In this document: positions 10,258 to 20,079 of the stretch, piece after piece
Position numbering within the stretch: the stretch's first letter is position 1
How the letters are laid out: each line of letters opens with the position of its first letter
NCBI RefSeq assembly: GCF_918797505.1
Contig: NC_092802.1
Coordinates: 9,691,480-9,755,479, forward strand
Source of the DNA: Bemisia tabaci
Taxonomy: Eukaryota > Arthropoda > Insecta > Hemiptera > Aleyrodidae
DNA length: 64,000 nt
Reading direction: 5' to 3'
Notes under the pieces: generated by a model
The model's database searches: none
What the model was told of the DNA's origin: nothing
Seen by the model: only the letters and a program-made list of their open reading frames with translations
Program-made: the position numbers and the translations under genes

Positions 10258-10699
10258 GGTGATTCGTCGAGCTCAAAAGAAGTGGTCGAACTGGCATGCG
10301 ATGTATCGCATCTTTTAGGTCAAAAATCTCAGCAGATTTTGAATTTTCAGCAAAATAAAGGACGGTAGCCTCTGCGCACGAGCCTAAAGAATTATTCTAA
10401 ACCCAAAATTTGGCAAAATTCAAAGAAATGAAAGCAAGATAGTGTTTGGAAAAAAACCTCGCATTCGATTCAGCTACAGATTTCTGTATCGGATGCGAGG
10501 TTCTTTTCTAGACACTATCCTGCTTTCATTTCTTTGAATTTTGCCGATTTTTGGGTTTAGAGTGATCCTTTAGGCTCATGCGCAGAGGCTACCGTCCTTT
10601 ATTTTGCTAAAAATTTAAAATCTGCCGAGATTTTTGACCTAATCGATGCGATATATCGCATGCCAGTTCGACCACGTCACTTGAGCTTGACGAATCACC
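10258..10699. mobile_element. Family F foldback in a TTAA site, copy 1
   Basis: A 442-bp element, almost wholly palindromic, bounded by GGTGATTCGTCGAGCTCAA and its inverse and flanked by TTAA on both sides (10254-10257 and 10700-10703). Each arm holds a ATGCGAT(G/A)TATCGCAT motif, and the short centre separates two CCTCGCAT/ATGCGAGG blocks. A TTAA duplication is the piggyBac signature, so a piggyBac-type MITE is the best inference. Confidence 0.85.
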
Positions 10700-10868
10700 T
10701 TAATCTCCGGAAGGAAAGACCCAATAGGTCGACGGTGAAGCTCTGGGACCGAGGACTGGAAGGCAGGGAGGGCAGAGCAGCCACGTCTCGCTTAGCCCTC
10801 GAGGCACCCGATTTGTTCCGAACTTCAAAATAAAATTTGCTTTATGGACACCGGGTGCCAGTTTCGTC

Positions 10869-11847
10869 CAGGGCCGGATTAATAAGGGGGTGGCCACATG
10901 GGCCGCGGCCCATGGCGGCAAATGAAGGGGGCGGCAAATTTTGCGATTTTTTTAAGTGAAGGTATAAAGGAAATCGGATTCAGAAAAAAATACAAACGAG
11001 AAAAGGCGACAAACTCTCTCATTTCCTGAGAGCACAGTAATTTCGCATTGCGTCAAACACAGTGCGTTCAGCACCGCTCGACGTGAACGCAAAGCGCCTA
11101 CAAGACTGTAGGAATACTTCACGCATTGCGTCAAACACAGTGCGGTCAGCACCGCTCGACGTGAACGCAAAGCGCCTACAAGACTGTAGGAATACTTCAC
11201 GCATTGCGTCAAACACAGTGCGTTCAGCACCGCTCGACGTGAACGCAAAGCGCCTACAAGACTGTAGGAATACTTCACGCATTGCGTCAAACACAGTGCG
11301 TTCAGCACCGCTCGACGTGAACGCAAAGCGCCTACAAGACTGTAGGAATACTTCACGCATTGCGTCAAACACAGTGCGTTCAGCACCGCTCGACGTGAAC
11401 GCAAAGCGCCTACAAGACTGTAGGAATACTTCACGCATTGCGTCAAAAACAGTGCGGTCAGCAGCGGTCGACGTGAAACGCATAGCGCCTACAAGACTGT
11501 AGAAATACTTCACGCATTGCGCAAAACACAGTGCGGTCAGCGCGGCACGGCGGCGGAAGTTAAAATTATTAATCCACATTTATGTTTGTTCTTTCATGAT
11601 TTTTTCGTTCATTTCTTATAAATGGCGGGCCTTGTCCACACAGAGATAGGTTTACGGAACTTAACTTTCGTGAAAAGTTCCGTGAATTTTGCTGGTAGTG
11701 TTGACATAGGGCTTTCGCAAAAAATGTGTCCAACACGAATAAACGCGTCTTATGCACCCCAACCCCTCCGGCATGTTCACTTGATGGTTTTTATTGATGT
11801 TTCAAAACGAATGAGAAGGGGGCGGCAAGTAGGTGAATCCGGCCCTG
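10869..11847. mobile_element. Non-autonomous hAT-like element containing a minisatellite
   Basis: Ends are inverse copies: CAGGGCCGGATT at the left and AATCCGGCCCTG at the right. Subterminal GGGGGCGGCAA blocks occur near both ends, and a GGGCCGCGGCCC palindrome lies near the left one. This terminus style is typical of hAT elements. I see no convincing 8-bp duplication (left GTTTCGTC, right AGAGAGTC). The middle is a 78-bp tandem array; no transposase is present. About 979 bp long. Confidence 0.75.
11044..11545. repeat. 78-bp minisatellite, about 6.4 units
   Basis: Units starting CGCATTGCGTCAAACACAG lie at 11044, 11122, 11200, 11278, 11356, 11434 and 11513. The first five are almost identical, while the last full unit has several changes and a one-base insertion. 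Because 78 is divisible by three, open frames run through on both strands; they are by-products. The array lies wholly inside the hAT-like element. Confidence 0.95.
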
Positions 11848-12795
11848 AGAGAGTCTGATATTACCTGCTGCAATTGTTGTTAACATCGCCACGAACAAAA
11901 TCTGAACATAAAGGGTTCCTCTCAGTCCTCCTCAGTGTAATGCAAACATTGGTTTTTACTTAAATGAATGAAATGCTTCCAATATTCTCATGGTATTTTT
12001 CACCAAAGAAGTACAAGTAGGAGGAGGTTAAAATTGAACAAAAAGCTAGATTTGCACATCAAGGGAGTTTGTAATTTACTCCTAAAGTCATAATTTGCAC
12101 AGTCGACATGGTAGTTCCAAATGTTTACAGTATAGAGGGAACAACGGAACATTCTTGCATTGTCGACAATCAGGTTTGTTCCGAAAGAAAATGGAAGGAA
12201 ATGTACCTTAATCAAACTAAAATTCCTGGAAATTGTTATATTAATCCTAGTATTTAGATATTTATCTCCGGGGTTCAGTCAATTACATATCGTAGTAAAA
12301 CATTTAAAAATTGTTATCACAATTGACTTGTAACGATCCCGCCCACTTAGTTTCTATACATATCGTAGGTCTTTCTATGTTTTTAATTATATTCCAGTTT
12401 GTATTTTATGATACACATAAATTAGTTTGTACAGAATGTATCAAACTGAGGTTGATTTAATCTGGAGTGTAAATTTTATCATTGCTTTTCATTCTGGAGT
12501 ACTTTATATCTAGAAATAAAATCGATTCGAAGGATAAGACGATCTTTCAAACTAATCTCATCGCTTTACCCTTACAGGGATAATACTGCGTCAAAATCAC
12601 CTTCCTTTTTTTCATTGTATTTATGGTAAAGTTATGGAAGTACCAGTGCTTCTCAGCACACTTGTTTTGGTTGTCTACTTGAAAAAAGGGACCATACATT
12701 TTTTTTTAAGTTTATCGCGCAATAAAAATTCACACCGCATCGAATAAATGTGATCTGCTACTCTCCAAAAATGATCTTTTCACCCTATCGAACAA
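11848..12795. other. No gene recognised
   Basis: An AT-rich 950-bp stretch with no open frame above about 70 codons, no inverted repeat that I can see, and no second copy in the window. Confidence 0.4.
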
Positions 12796-13007
12796 GTTGA
12801 GTCGATTCATTTTCGCTCTCTCAAGTAATCATCCAAAAGGTCATCAGTTTTTGCAAAACTACTTTGATGCATAAGAGCAATACATACATATTTAGTACCT
12901 CATTCGATCATACCACTTATCGAACTCTGGGGTGTACGAAAAAGTATCGCGAAAATTGAAGGCGCAAAGACGACCAGGACTCACACCTTGTTTGTCGGTC
13001 CGCTTCA

Positions 13008-13764
13008 CTGCCCTACTAAGGAAGAACCCCGTTTGAGCCTTCAGGCGTTGCCAAATTTCCTTCGATAAAACGCGGATCTCCTGGTAAACTCAGGAGTAAT
13101 CTTCCTTCAATTTTTCAGATAATTCTGCTCGCAATGGAGATATTGCATGTGTGAGGAATTTGCGATTTGACTATAATGATTCTTAAGTAAAAGTTCGCGA
13201 GAAACACGATGGTCCCACTGGTTTTCTCTGAAATCAACTCCCAAGCTCAAAAAAAGCTCTCAAGTTGGGGCCAAAGTTGAGGGATATCCCACGCTATCCT
13301 GAGAGTCCACCTCTACATCAAGACAAACTCTCCATGCAGAGATAGGAAGCAAACACATTAGCGGTGATGCCGTGTTTTCAGTTTTAGAGTCCCCAAATAA
13401 AGTGGCAGCCCTGACAATGTATTTGCTCCCTACCTTTGCATGGAGAGTTTGTTTTGATGTAGACGTGGGCTCTCAGGATAGCGCGGGATATCCCCTCCAT
13501 TACGCCCTCAACTTGAGAACTTTTTTGAGCTTGGGAGTTGATTTCAGAGAAAACCAGTAGCACCATCGTGTTTCTCGCGAACTTTTACATAAAAATCAAA
13601 AGTCAAATCGCAAATTCCTCACACATGCAACATCTCCATTCCACCGAAAAGTCCCGAAGATTTCAAGAGAAAATATTCATAACTTTCTTAAAAAATGAAC
13701 ATTTTACAGAAGGAAATTTGGCCACTTTCGAATGTTCATATGGCGTTCCTCCTTAACACGGCAG
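13008..13764. mobile_element. Family B element split by D
   Basis: Left end CTGCCCTACTAAGGAAGAAC and right end CCTCCTTAACACGGCAG belong to one B copy. The B centre is broken at 13133 by a family D element. B itself interrupts R, so this is the middle layer of a three-level nest. Confidence 0.85.
13133..13640. mobile_element. Family D element, full length (508 bp)
   Basis: An inverted repeat with arms over 200 bp: AATGGAGATATTGCATGTG at the left is matched by the inverse CACATGCAACATCTCCATT at the right. The arms continue through TTCGCGAGAAACACGATGGT and CTCTCCATGCA blocks. Non-coding; it lies inside B, possibly with a 2-bp AT duplication. Confidence 0.85.
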
Positions 13765-14218
13765 TTTAATGGTGGTTCGGACTCATCAATTAGTTAAACT
13801 GCCACCCGCGTCAACTGGCTCATTAAAGAATCCACCTTTAAAAGGACTTTTGCAGAATTAAAACCCACCACAGTGCGGTTTTCTTGCCTCCTACATCAAA
13901 CGAAGGGGGCCACATGGCTAGTCTCTGTGCTCGTCGATTCAAATAGTTTGCTACCCAAAGTGTAAAAATTACTCCAATTCAATTATCATTTTTATTTATT
14001 CGGCTTAAAGTTAGTTGAAGGACCCTATACATTTTCTTCATACATTTATTTCAAGTCTATCAAAGAGCTTAAAGCAAAAAAAGGAAAACATGTTCATAAA
14101 ATTCGGCGAGCAGCGATTAAACCATGAAAATCACGTAGGTTAAAGAGAGAACTTTCAAACGCACTACCATAAAATCTAAAATTAGAATTTTAATATTCAA
14201 GGATCCTAATTAGAATAA

Positions 14219-14481
14219 ATGGATTGCGTTTTGCAAAAAGGAACAAAGAGCATTTCAATGTTGCCAGGATTGTGCAACTTACATATTCTTTGCAATAAAA
14301 TTACTGGCGTCATGCAAAAAACTGAATTGACCAGATAATTTTTATCTTGAATTTATAGTTTATTGGGAGTAAAGATAAAATGTGTTCAGATGAGCAGTTT
14401 ATATTTGCAAGGTAAATTCATTTGCACAAGCTTAGCGACATTGGAACGCTCTTGGTTCTTTTTCGCAAACTGCAATCCAAA
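14219..14481. mobile_element. Family G element, copy 2
   Basis: Begins GGATTGCGTTTTGCAAAAAG and ends with the inverse CTGCAATCC. It sits directly after the R sequence ending GATCCTAATTAGAATAAA, so it probably inserted into R. Confidence 0.75.
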
Positions 14482-14858
14482 CATAATCCTGATAAATTTG
14501 ATTTTAATGAATTAGTTTCTGCATTTATGTAGATTCATTCTGCTGAATTTCTCAGCATGAAGAATGGGTGTTTCACCACCAGAAAAATATCAGTGGGATT
14601 CATAAAAGAAATGGAAACTTATTACAATTCTATCGCTCCGTTTCGGGATACAATTTATTATTTGAGCTCTGGAGTGGACGAAGAAGTATCGCGCTGGTGT
14701 GAAGGCGAAAACACAACCAGGACTCCGCTAAAATTGACTCTAGGTCCGCAAAAAATAGTCCTCATCATGATGCTATATTGAAGGTCTTCTTGAACTTCTC
14801 TGAGGCATAATGGAAACCGAATGGAGCCTCCTGAAAAAATACGGTGTTTAATGAACTA
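14482..14858 (+). repeat. R-related fragment with TKKY module
   Basis: Around 14640-14740 the sequence again carries the R module: TTGTATTATTTGAGCTCTGG-like sequence, then GTGGACGAAGAAGTATCGCG and GTGAAGGCGAAAACACAACC. One frame gives WTKKYRAGVKAKTQPG, related to the peptide at other R copies. The frame upstream contains a stop, so it is not an intact gene. Confidence 0.5.
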
Positions 14859-15091
14859 CACTGGAAAAAAAACAAAAACAAATTGGATCTAGAGTCCAGA
14901 CTCTTGAAAACATCGACAAGAAAAAATACTCTTGATTCAATCAGATTTAAGCTTAAATCAAAAGGAAATCCGCTCAAATTGAGAGGCTGGGTTCTTGATT
15001 TAAGCTTAAATCTGATTGAATCAAGAGTATTTTTCCATGTCGATGTTTTTAAGAGTCTAGACTCTGGATCCAATGTGTTTTTTTCCCAGTG
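14859..15091. mobile_element. MITE family A, copy 4
   Basis: Complete palindrome from CACTGG to CCAGTG, flanked by TA on both sides (TA|CACTGG and CCAGTG|TA), the clearest target duplication in the family. Both arms are intact, with HindIII-like AAGCTT palindromes near the centre. Confidence 0.9.
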
Positions 15092-15349
15092 TAATACAAG
15101 TATGACCTAAAGTCCTTTGGTCAAAGTCGAGTCCGTTCATCGCGGAAGTGTTAATACAAGTCGGACCCTGGAAGTCAACAACTGGAATAAATATCACAGT
15201 CGTTTTTCATGAACTTTGATAAATCATCCTGGAATTCCTTTCCTCTGTTCCCTCACTCGTTCTCCTTATTCCCCGACGAACCCATAGTTCCCCGGTCCCC
15301 AAGTAGCGGGATCACGATAAGTTGCAATTTGATCGGAGGATGTATCGCG

Positions 15350-15515
15350 CAGTGGCGTGGCGTGCTATGCGATATATCGATTGTTATGCCTTTTAAACCT
15401 ATGGAAAAGGATCGATAAACGGGGTGTTCGCAGGGAACACCTTAATAATCGATTCTTCACCATAGGTTTAAATGGCATAACAATCGATACATCGCAATTC
15501 ACGCCACGCTACTGG
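15350..15515. mobile_element. Family N foldback, copy 1
   Basis: Inverted repeat from CAGTGGCGTGGCGTGC to its inverse CACGCCACGCTACTG. It contains GCGATATATCGATTGTTATG in the left arm and its inverse in the right, and a central AGGATCGATAAACGGGGTG. Related copies lie at 26832, 33356, 34022 and 19225. Non-coding. Confidence 0.8.
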
Positions 15516-15840
15516 TATCGCGATTTTATAGACGTCGACGTATTGCAACATTATCGGATAAAAAATAACTATTCTATCGCATTAAAAACGCAATTTTACA
15601 GTTGCCAATTCATAGCAAAATTATCAAACAAAAAATCGTGATGGATTGTGATAAAATTTCAATTTCACCAAACGCAATTTTATGGAGATAAAATTGCGAC
15701 AAGATTATCGCACAGATGGTGGTGATCCTATAGCAATATTATTGCCAAAACATCATAGAAAATCGCGACTTATTTTCAAAATATTGCAATTTATCCGTTG
15801 AAAAATGCTACTATGGGTCCAATTCAGCCAATAATATTTG
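15516..15840. repeat. Cluster of short GCAATTTTAT-type motifs
   Basis: Short inverted motifs of the form GCAATTTTA and ATAAAATTGCG recur through this stretch, interspersed with TTATCG. No reading frame or larger repeat explains them. Confidence 0.4.
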
Positions 15841-16877
15841 AAATCGGTAAAAATGCAATCTTTACTCACATTTGTGACATCGGGAAGGCTTAAAACACCA
15901 GACTTAAACAGAAACGGATTCCTTGTATCTTAACTCACAGTGGAGAGGGACTAGCCGTATTTTGTTCGGAGGAAACATTCGCAACGTGTTGTGAAAACAA
16001 ACAAAAATAGCATTTCGTTCGAAGTTGTTTTGTGTTGCGGGGGCGGGGCTCATTTTCCCGTTTTTCGTTTTCCCAAGTTTGGGAACCCCCACAGCAACAT
16101 TGTTGTGCAACAACTGCAACGCGCTCAAAGCAGGTTGTTTTTATGTTGTTCAAAAAAGCAACGCTGTTTTCTAACCTAAAATTGGAAGTTGCTCTCCCAT
16201 TGGTTGTTCAGAATTGCATAAAAAAACAAGAAAAAAAACGGAAACATTTTGTTGTTTCGAACAAAACACGACGACTCTAGGTTCGAGATGAAGGAGACTT
16301 CGAAGTCCTCACCATTCGGCAACAATGCTTTATTGAGCGCCCCGCTCCGACAGGTATGGGGGATGGAAGTTAGGGGGGTGGGGGATGGGAGAGTGGGGGA
16401 GGGGAGTCCATTTGTATGCATGAATCAATAATATACTTCTGTCCGGCGTGTATAGATAACGGGCAGCCGGTGAACCGAGCTGACATCGGTGCCCTTCGCT
16501 GGTCACTTGTCAAGTCACCACTCCAACTTCCCGCCAGTTTTGAGTTTTGACTCCCTTTCGCCCCCCTCCCCCCCCCCCCCCCCCGGACGCGGAATGGTGA
16601 GCTTCTTGATTTGAGCGCCGGAGCGAAAAAATTGGGATGTTTTTATTTTCCGATCTTGAATAAATCATCGACGGTCTGCAGGCACTGAATGGTGTGGAAG
16701 TGATGGCGGGTAAAAATGCAGGGGGAAAAATGGACAGATTCCCGAATGTGTGAATTGTTTGAAAATTACCTCTTTGCGAGGAACAATATTTTTCAATAGC
16801 ATTACTTTCAGACTTTGGACTTCGACCGGTTCTGGTCGTCCGTAAATCAGATAAAACTAAAAGAAATTATTAATTAC
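15841..16877. other. No gene recognised; G-tract and C-tract blocks
   Basis: Short open frames overlap on both strands without family motifs. A G-rich block lies at about 16371-16406 and a long C run at about 16560-16585. A TTGTTGT-rich stretch at 15980-16270 has weakly inverted ends. No RNA gene is seen. Confidence 0.35.
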
Positions 16878-17107
16878 ACTCGAAAAAAAAAAAACACATT
16901 GGATCTAGAGTCCAGACTCTTAAAAACATCGACGAGAAAAAATACTCTTGATTTCATCAGATTTAAGCTTAAGTCAAGAACCCACCCTCTTAATTTGAGC
17001 GGATTTCCTTTTGATTTAAGCTTAAATCTGCTTGAATCAAGAAACCTTTTTCCTGTCAATGTTTTCAAGAGTCTGGACCGTAGATCCAATGTGTTTTTTT
17101 CCCAGTG
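16878..17107. mobile_element. MITE family A, copy 5
   Basis: Complete palindrome, CACTCGAAAAAA to TTCCCAGTG, flanked by TA on both sides. The right arm has TTGAATCAAGAAACC instead of the usual GAGTATTTT, a local divergence. Confidence 0.85.
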
Positions 17108-17554
17108 TAGTATTAATTTTTGTCTTTATTCCCTCCTCAATTATCGGAGGTAGTGTTAAATATTTCTTCAGATATGGAATTGTAATTTATAGTTAAATGT
17201 ACATTTAACGATTTAAGTAGGCTTTTCAAGGACATATAAAATGTCTAAAAGTGTATGATTGTAACTAATTTTTTTTTTGGAAAAAAAATAAGACTTACTT
17301 TTAGACACTAGCTCAGTTAGGAAGTTGCACTTCATGATGAGTATAGTATTCAGTGTCTGAAGTTAGGTGTTCTCTAGTTATTACTCAAAAATACCGAATT
17401 TGTTGACACATTCACTGCGAAATAACAAGTAAAAAAATTAAACAGTTAAATCTCAGCAAACCTCTATTCAGACAGCAATTTCTCTGATCCTGATTTGTAC
17501 TTTTGACTCAGCACTCCGTACCATTGAGTTGATTTTCCTCCGAATATCTTTAGT

Positions 17555-17835
17555 CAATTCATTTCCAATCTCTTAAATAATCTCTCAAAGAACCAAGTAT
17601 TTTCAACAAGACGCGTTTCGATGTATTGGAGAAATGAATATCTTCTTAGTACCTCATTCGATGATACCACTTATCGAACTCTGAAGAGTACAAAAAAGTA
17701 TCACGAAACATTGAAGGCGCAAAGACAACCAGAACGATTTCCTCTGCCAGCTGATGCGGACAGTGAGGTCATTAATTAGTTAAACTGCTCCCACGCCAAC
17801 TGGCTCATTAAAAAATCAAATTTTAAATGATCGTT
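17555..17835 (+). repeat. Family R fragment, plus orientation
   Basis: Carries the R module in its best-preserved coding form. One frame reads DDTTYRTLKSTKKYHETLK and continues AQRQPERFPLPADAD without a stop. The block GCCAACTGGCTCATTAAAAA follows. It lies head to head with the longer R copy on the other strand at 17840-18548, forming a large imperfect inverted repeat. Confidence 0.65.
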
Positions 17836-17839
17836 GCAG

Positions 17840-18548
17840 ACCAACTGTAGACACTGAACACTTCATTCATCACTATGAAATTATCTCTTCAGAATTATAT
17901 CTCATTTCAGATCCTTGAATATTCTGATTCTATTTTTAGATTTTATTCGTGCGTTTTAAAATTATTTTTTTACCGTTTTAGTTATCATGGTTTAATTACC
18001 TCCGTGCAAATTTCATGAACATTTCTCCCTTTTACTGCGATAAGATTGTTAAAAAAATTCCATTTGTATACAGGGTCCTTCAACTAATTTGTAAGCCAAC
18101 ATTGTTCAAAATGGTGATTGAATAGTTGTAAATTTTACTGTTTGGGTAGCAAAATATTTGAATTAATAGGCACAGAGACTTGCCATGTGGCCTCCTTTAT
18201 TTGATGTAAGAGGCAAAGAAACGGTACTGTGGTGAGTTTTATCTCTGCAAAATTCCTTTTAAAAAATGATTTTTTAATGAGCCAGTTGACGCGGGTGGCA
18301 TTTTAACTAATTGACGAACCCCAGCCCCTATTAACGTCGGCCGACAGACGAAGAATGCGCTCTGGTTGTCTTTGCGCCTTCAGTTTACCGTGATACTTTT
18401 TCGTACACTCTAGTGTTCGATAAGTGGTATCACCTGATGAGGTACTGAAAATACATAAGTTGCTGCAATGCATCAAAATACGTCTTGTTAAAATGCTGGT
18501 CCCGTGAAAGATTACTACTTGAGATAGCAGAGGTGAATTAATATAGAT
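17840..18548 (-). repeat. Family R copy, minus orientation
   Basis: Matches 12800-14218 with B excluded. On the minus strand it reads GATACCACTTATCGAACACT, then the peptide frame TLECTKKYHGKLKAQRQPER, CGCGTCAACTGGCTCATTAA, and GTTGAAGGACCCTGTATAC. The minus-strand frame is open for 86 codons (18303-18563), but no start or family supports a gene. Confidence 0.7.
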
Positions 18549-18707
18549 AGAGAGACCCCACAATCATTCCTTTTTCACTAACTGCAAATGGCTGAACCTC
18601 GAGGACAAGTGTCTACAAAAAATCCGGGTGACTTACGTGAATACAAAATGGCGCAGCGCTCTCTTCAACCACCCTCTCTACGTATTTTTGCAAGGTCTCT
18701 AATCGTC

Positions 18708-18937
18708 CACTGGAAAAAAAAATACATTGAATCTAGAGTCCAGACTCTTAAAAACATCGACAAGAAAAAATACTCTTGATTCAATCGAATTTTTGCTTAA
18801 ATCAAGAACCAAACCTCTTAATTTGAGCGGATTTTCCTTTGATTTAAGCTTAAATTTGATTGAATCACGAGTCATTTTTCTTGTCAATGTTTTCAAGAGT
18901 CTGAACTCTACATCCAATGTGTTTCTTTTTTCCAGTG
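18708..18937. mobile_element. MITE family A, copy 6
   Basis: Complete palindrome CACTGG to CCAGTG with one mutated arm (CTACATCC for CTAGATCC). A family V repeat begins at its right end. Confidence 0.85.
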
Positions 18938-18944
18938 CTCATTG

Positions 18945-19075
18945 GCTGCATAGAGTTGAGCATTGCGAGTTCTCTCCTCGCAATATCGCGCCTTCAATTT
19001 TGCAGACGCGACACGGACATCCATCAAGTACGAATAGTTGTATCTCCGCGCCGTCATCGACACGCTTCCTTTTCC
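18945..19075 (+). repeat. Family V repeat, copy 1
   Basis: About 130 bp shared with 28690-28825 and, inverted, 63563-63690. The core includes CGCGCCTTCAATTTTGCAGA and GACATCCATCAAGTACG, then GAATAGTTGTATC. The CCTTCAATTT...GTATC layout resembles the R module, so V may be a derived form. Confidence 0.65.
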
Positions 19076-19224
19076 TCGCTCTATTTCCGTGCTATGTTTG
19101 TTCCGTGTGTCTTATTCTTACAGCGGTGACTCTGAATACAACTTGTGAGCTTTTAGAGAGGACACCAATGATAAGTAAATAACTTTTATCTCATTTAACG
19201 TAGATTGATGCCAACATATACCTG

Positions 19225-19282
19225 ATATCAACATCAGTGGCGATGCGAAAATGGTCGATTATCGATATTTTCCCACTTGAAG
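19225..19282. repeat. Family N fragment
   Basis: CAGTGGCGATGCGAAAATGG followed by CGATTATCGATATTTTCCC matches one end of N. The rest is cut off where an A fragment begins. Confidence 0.5.
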
Positions 19283-19385
19283 CAATCAGATTTAGGCAAA
19301 AATCTGATGGAGTCAAGAGTATTTTTTCTTGTCAATGTTTTCAAGAATCTGGACTCTGGATCCAATGTGTTTTTTTTTCCCGGTG
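19283..19385. mobile_element. MITE family A, right half only
   Basis: Only the right arm is present, ending TTTTTTTTCCCGGTG. It abuts the truncated N end, so one deletion or a local rearrangement probably joined them. Confidence 0.75.
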
Positions 19386-19414
19386 TCTTTCTAGCATATG
19401 TTAGAGTACATTTA

Positions 19415-19729
19415 TAGAGAGAGAGAGAGAGTTGAGACAACGCGGCTCATGGGTGTTACAAATGGGAATAAAGATTACACAAATCGGACGTTTTCTGTAA
19501 TCTTTGATCAACCCATTCCCGAATTCCTGTCTCCGTTCCCTCTCTCATTCCACTTGTTTCTTGTCGTACCTCCCATTCCCCTGTCCGTTCCAGTTTATAA
19601 TCTTTGCAATTGATGAAAATGTGATCTTTATTCCCGTTTGTGGCACTATGATGGCCGAAAATACGGGAACCAATCAGAAATGGATTTGCATTGTCTTTAC
19701 TCTCGATATAAAGAGACTCCAGGGCCGTC
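19415..19729. repeat. Family O element, copy 1, with (GA)n at its left end
   Basis: Shares GGGAATAAAGATTACACAAA and AATCTTTGATCAACCCATTC with the inverse of the copy at 59260-59569, and ends TCGATATAAAGAGACTCC. A GAGAGAGAGAGA run (19418-19430) replaces the usual TACTGAGAG of the left terminus, so a microsatellite has grown inside the terminal repeat. Confidence 0.65.
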
Positions 19730-19796
19730 CTCTGGGTTGATTATTCAAATTTATAGACGAAGCAATGGACAACGAGGACGACTGATTTAGTGACTA

Positions 19797-20023
19797 CACT
19801 GGAAAAAAAACACATTGGATCTAGAGTACAGACTCTTAAAAACATCGACAAGAAAAAATACTCTTGATTCAATCATATTTAAGCTTAAATCAAGAACCAA
19901 GCCTCTTAATTTGAGCAGATTTCCTTTTGATTTAAGCTTAAATCTGATTGAATCAAGAGTATTTTTCTTGTCAATGTTTTCAAGAGTCTGGACTCTAGAT
20001 CCAATGTGTTTTATTTTCCAGTG
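19797..20023. mobile_element. MITE family A, copy 7
   Basis: Complete palindrome, TA before CACTGG, ending TTTTCCAGTG. Followed by a short O terminal fragment (GTATAAAGGGACTCCAG, near 20055). Confidence 0.85.
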
Positions 20024-20079
20024 TTCGATATAATATTGAACTCTTGGTTCAAACAGTATAAAGGGACTCCAGTATATTC

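Larger units (their letters stand above)
12800..14218 (+). repeat. Family R dispersed repeat, split by B
   Basis: The left piece (to 13007) and the right piece (13765-14218) together match the minus-strand copy at 17840-18548, and join at the equivalent point once the B insertion is left out. Shared blocks include GATACCACTTATCGAACTC-like sequence, TTGAAGGCGCAAAGAC, CGCGTCAACTGGCTCATTAA and TAGTTGAAGGACCCT. A short frame in the left part reads TTYRTLGCTKKYRE. R is an old, unclassified element of at least 0.7 kb without insertions. Its right limit is set by the G element at 14219. Confidence 0.7.

Noticed and set aside
11044..11545. Possible CRISPR array
   Set aside because: Units are contiguous 78-bp repeats without variable spacers, and the context is eukaryotic transposon DNA.
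10952..11579. Repeat proteins of 146-186 residues on both strands
   Set aside because: The 78-bp minisatellite has a period divisible by three, so open frames on both strands follow automatically.
10861..11855. 8-bp target duplication for the minisatellite-bearing hAT-like element
   Set aside because: The flanks GTTTCGTC and AGAGAGTC do not match, so the hAT call rests on the termini alone.
14557..14781. 74-residue frame as an intact small gene
   Set aside because: It is an R-module fragment; related copies carry stops or other frames.
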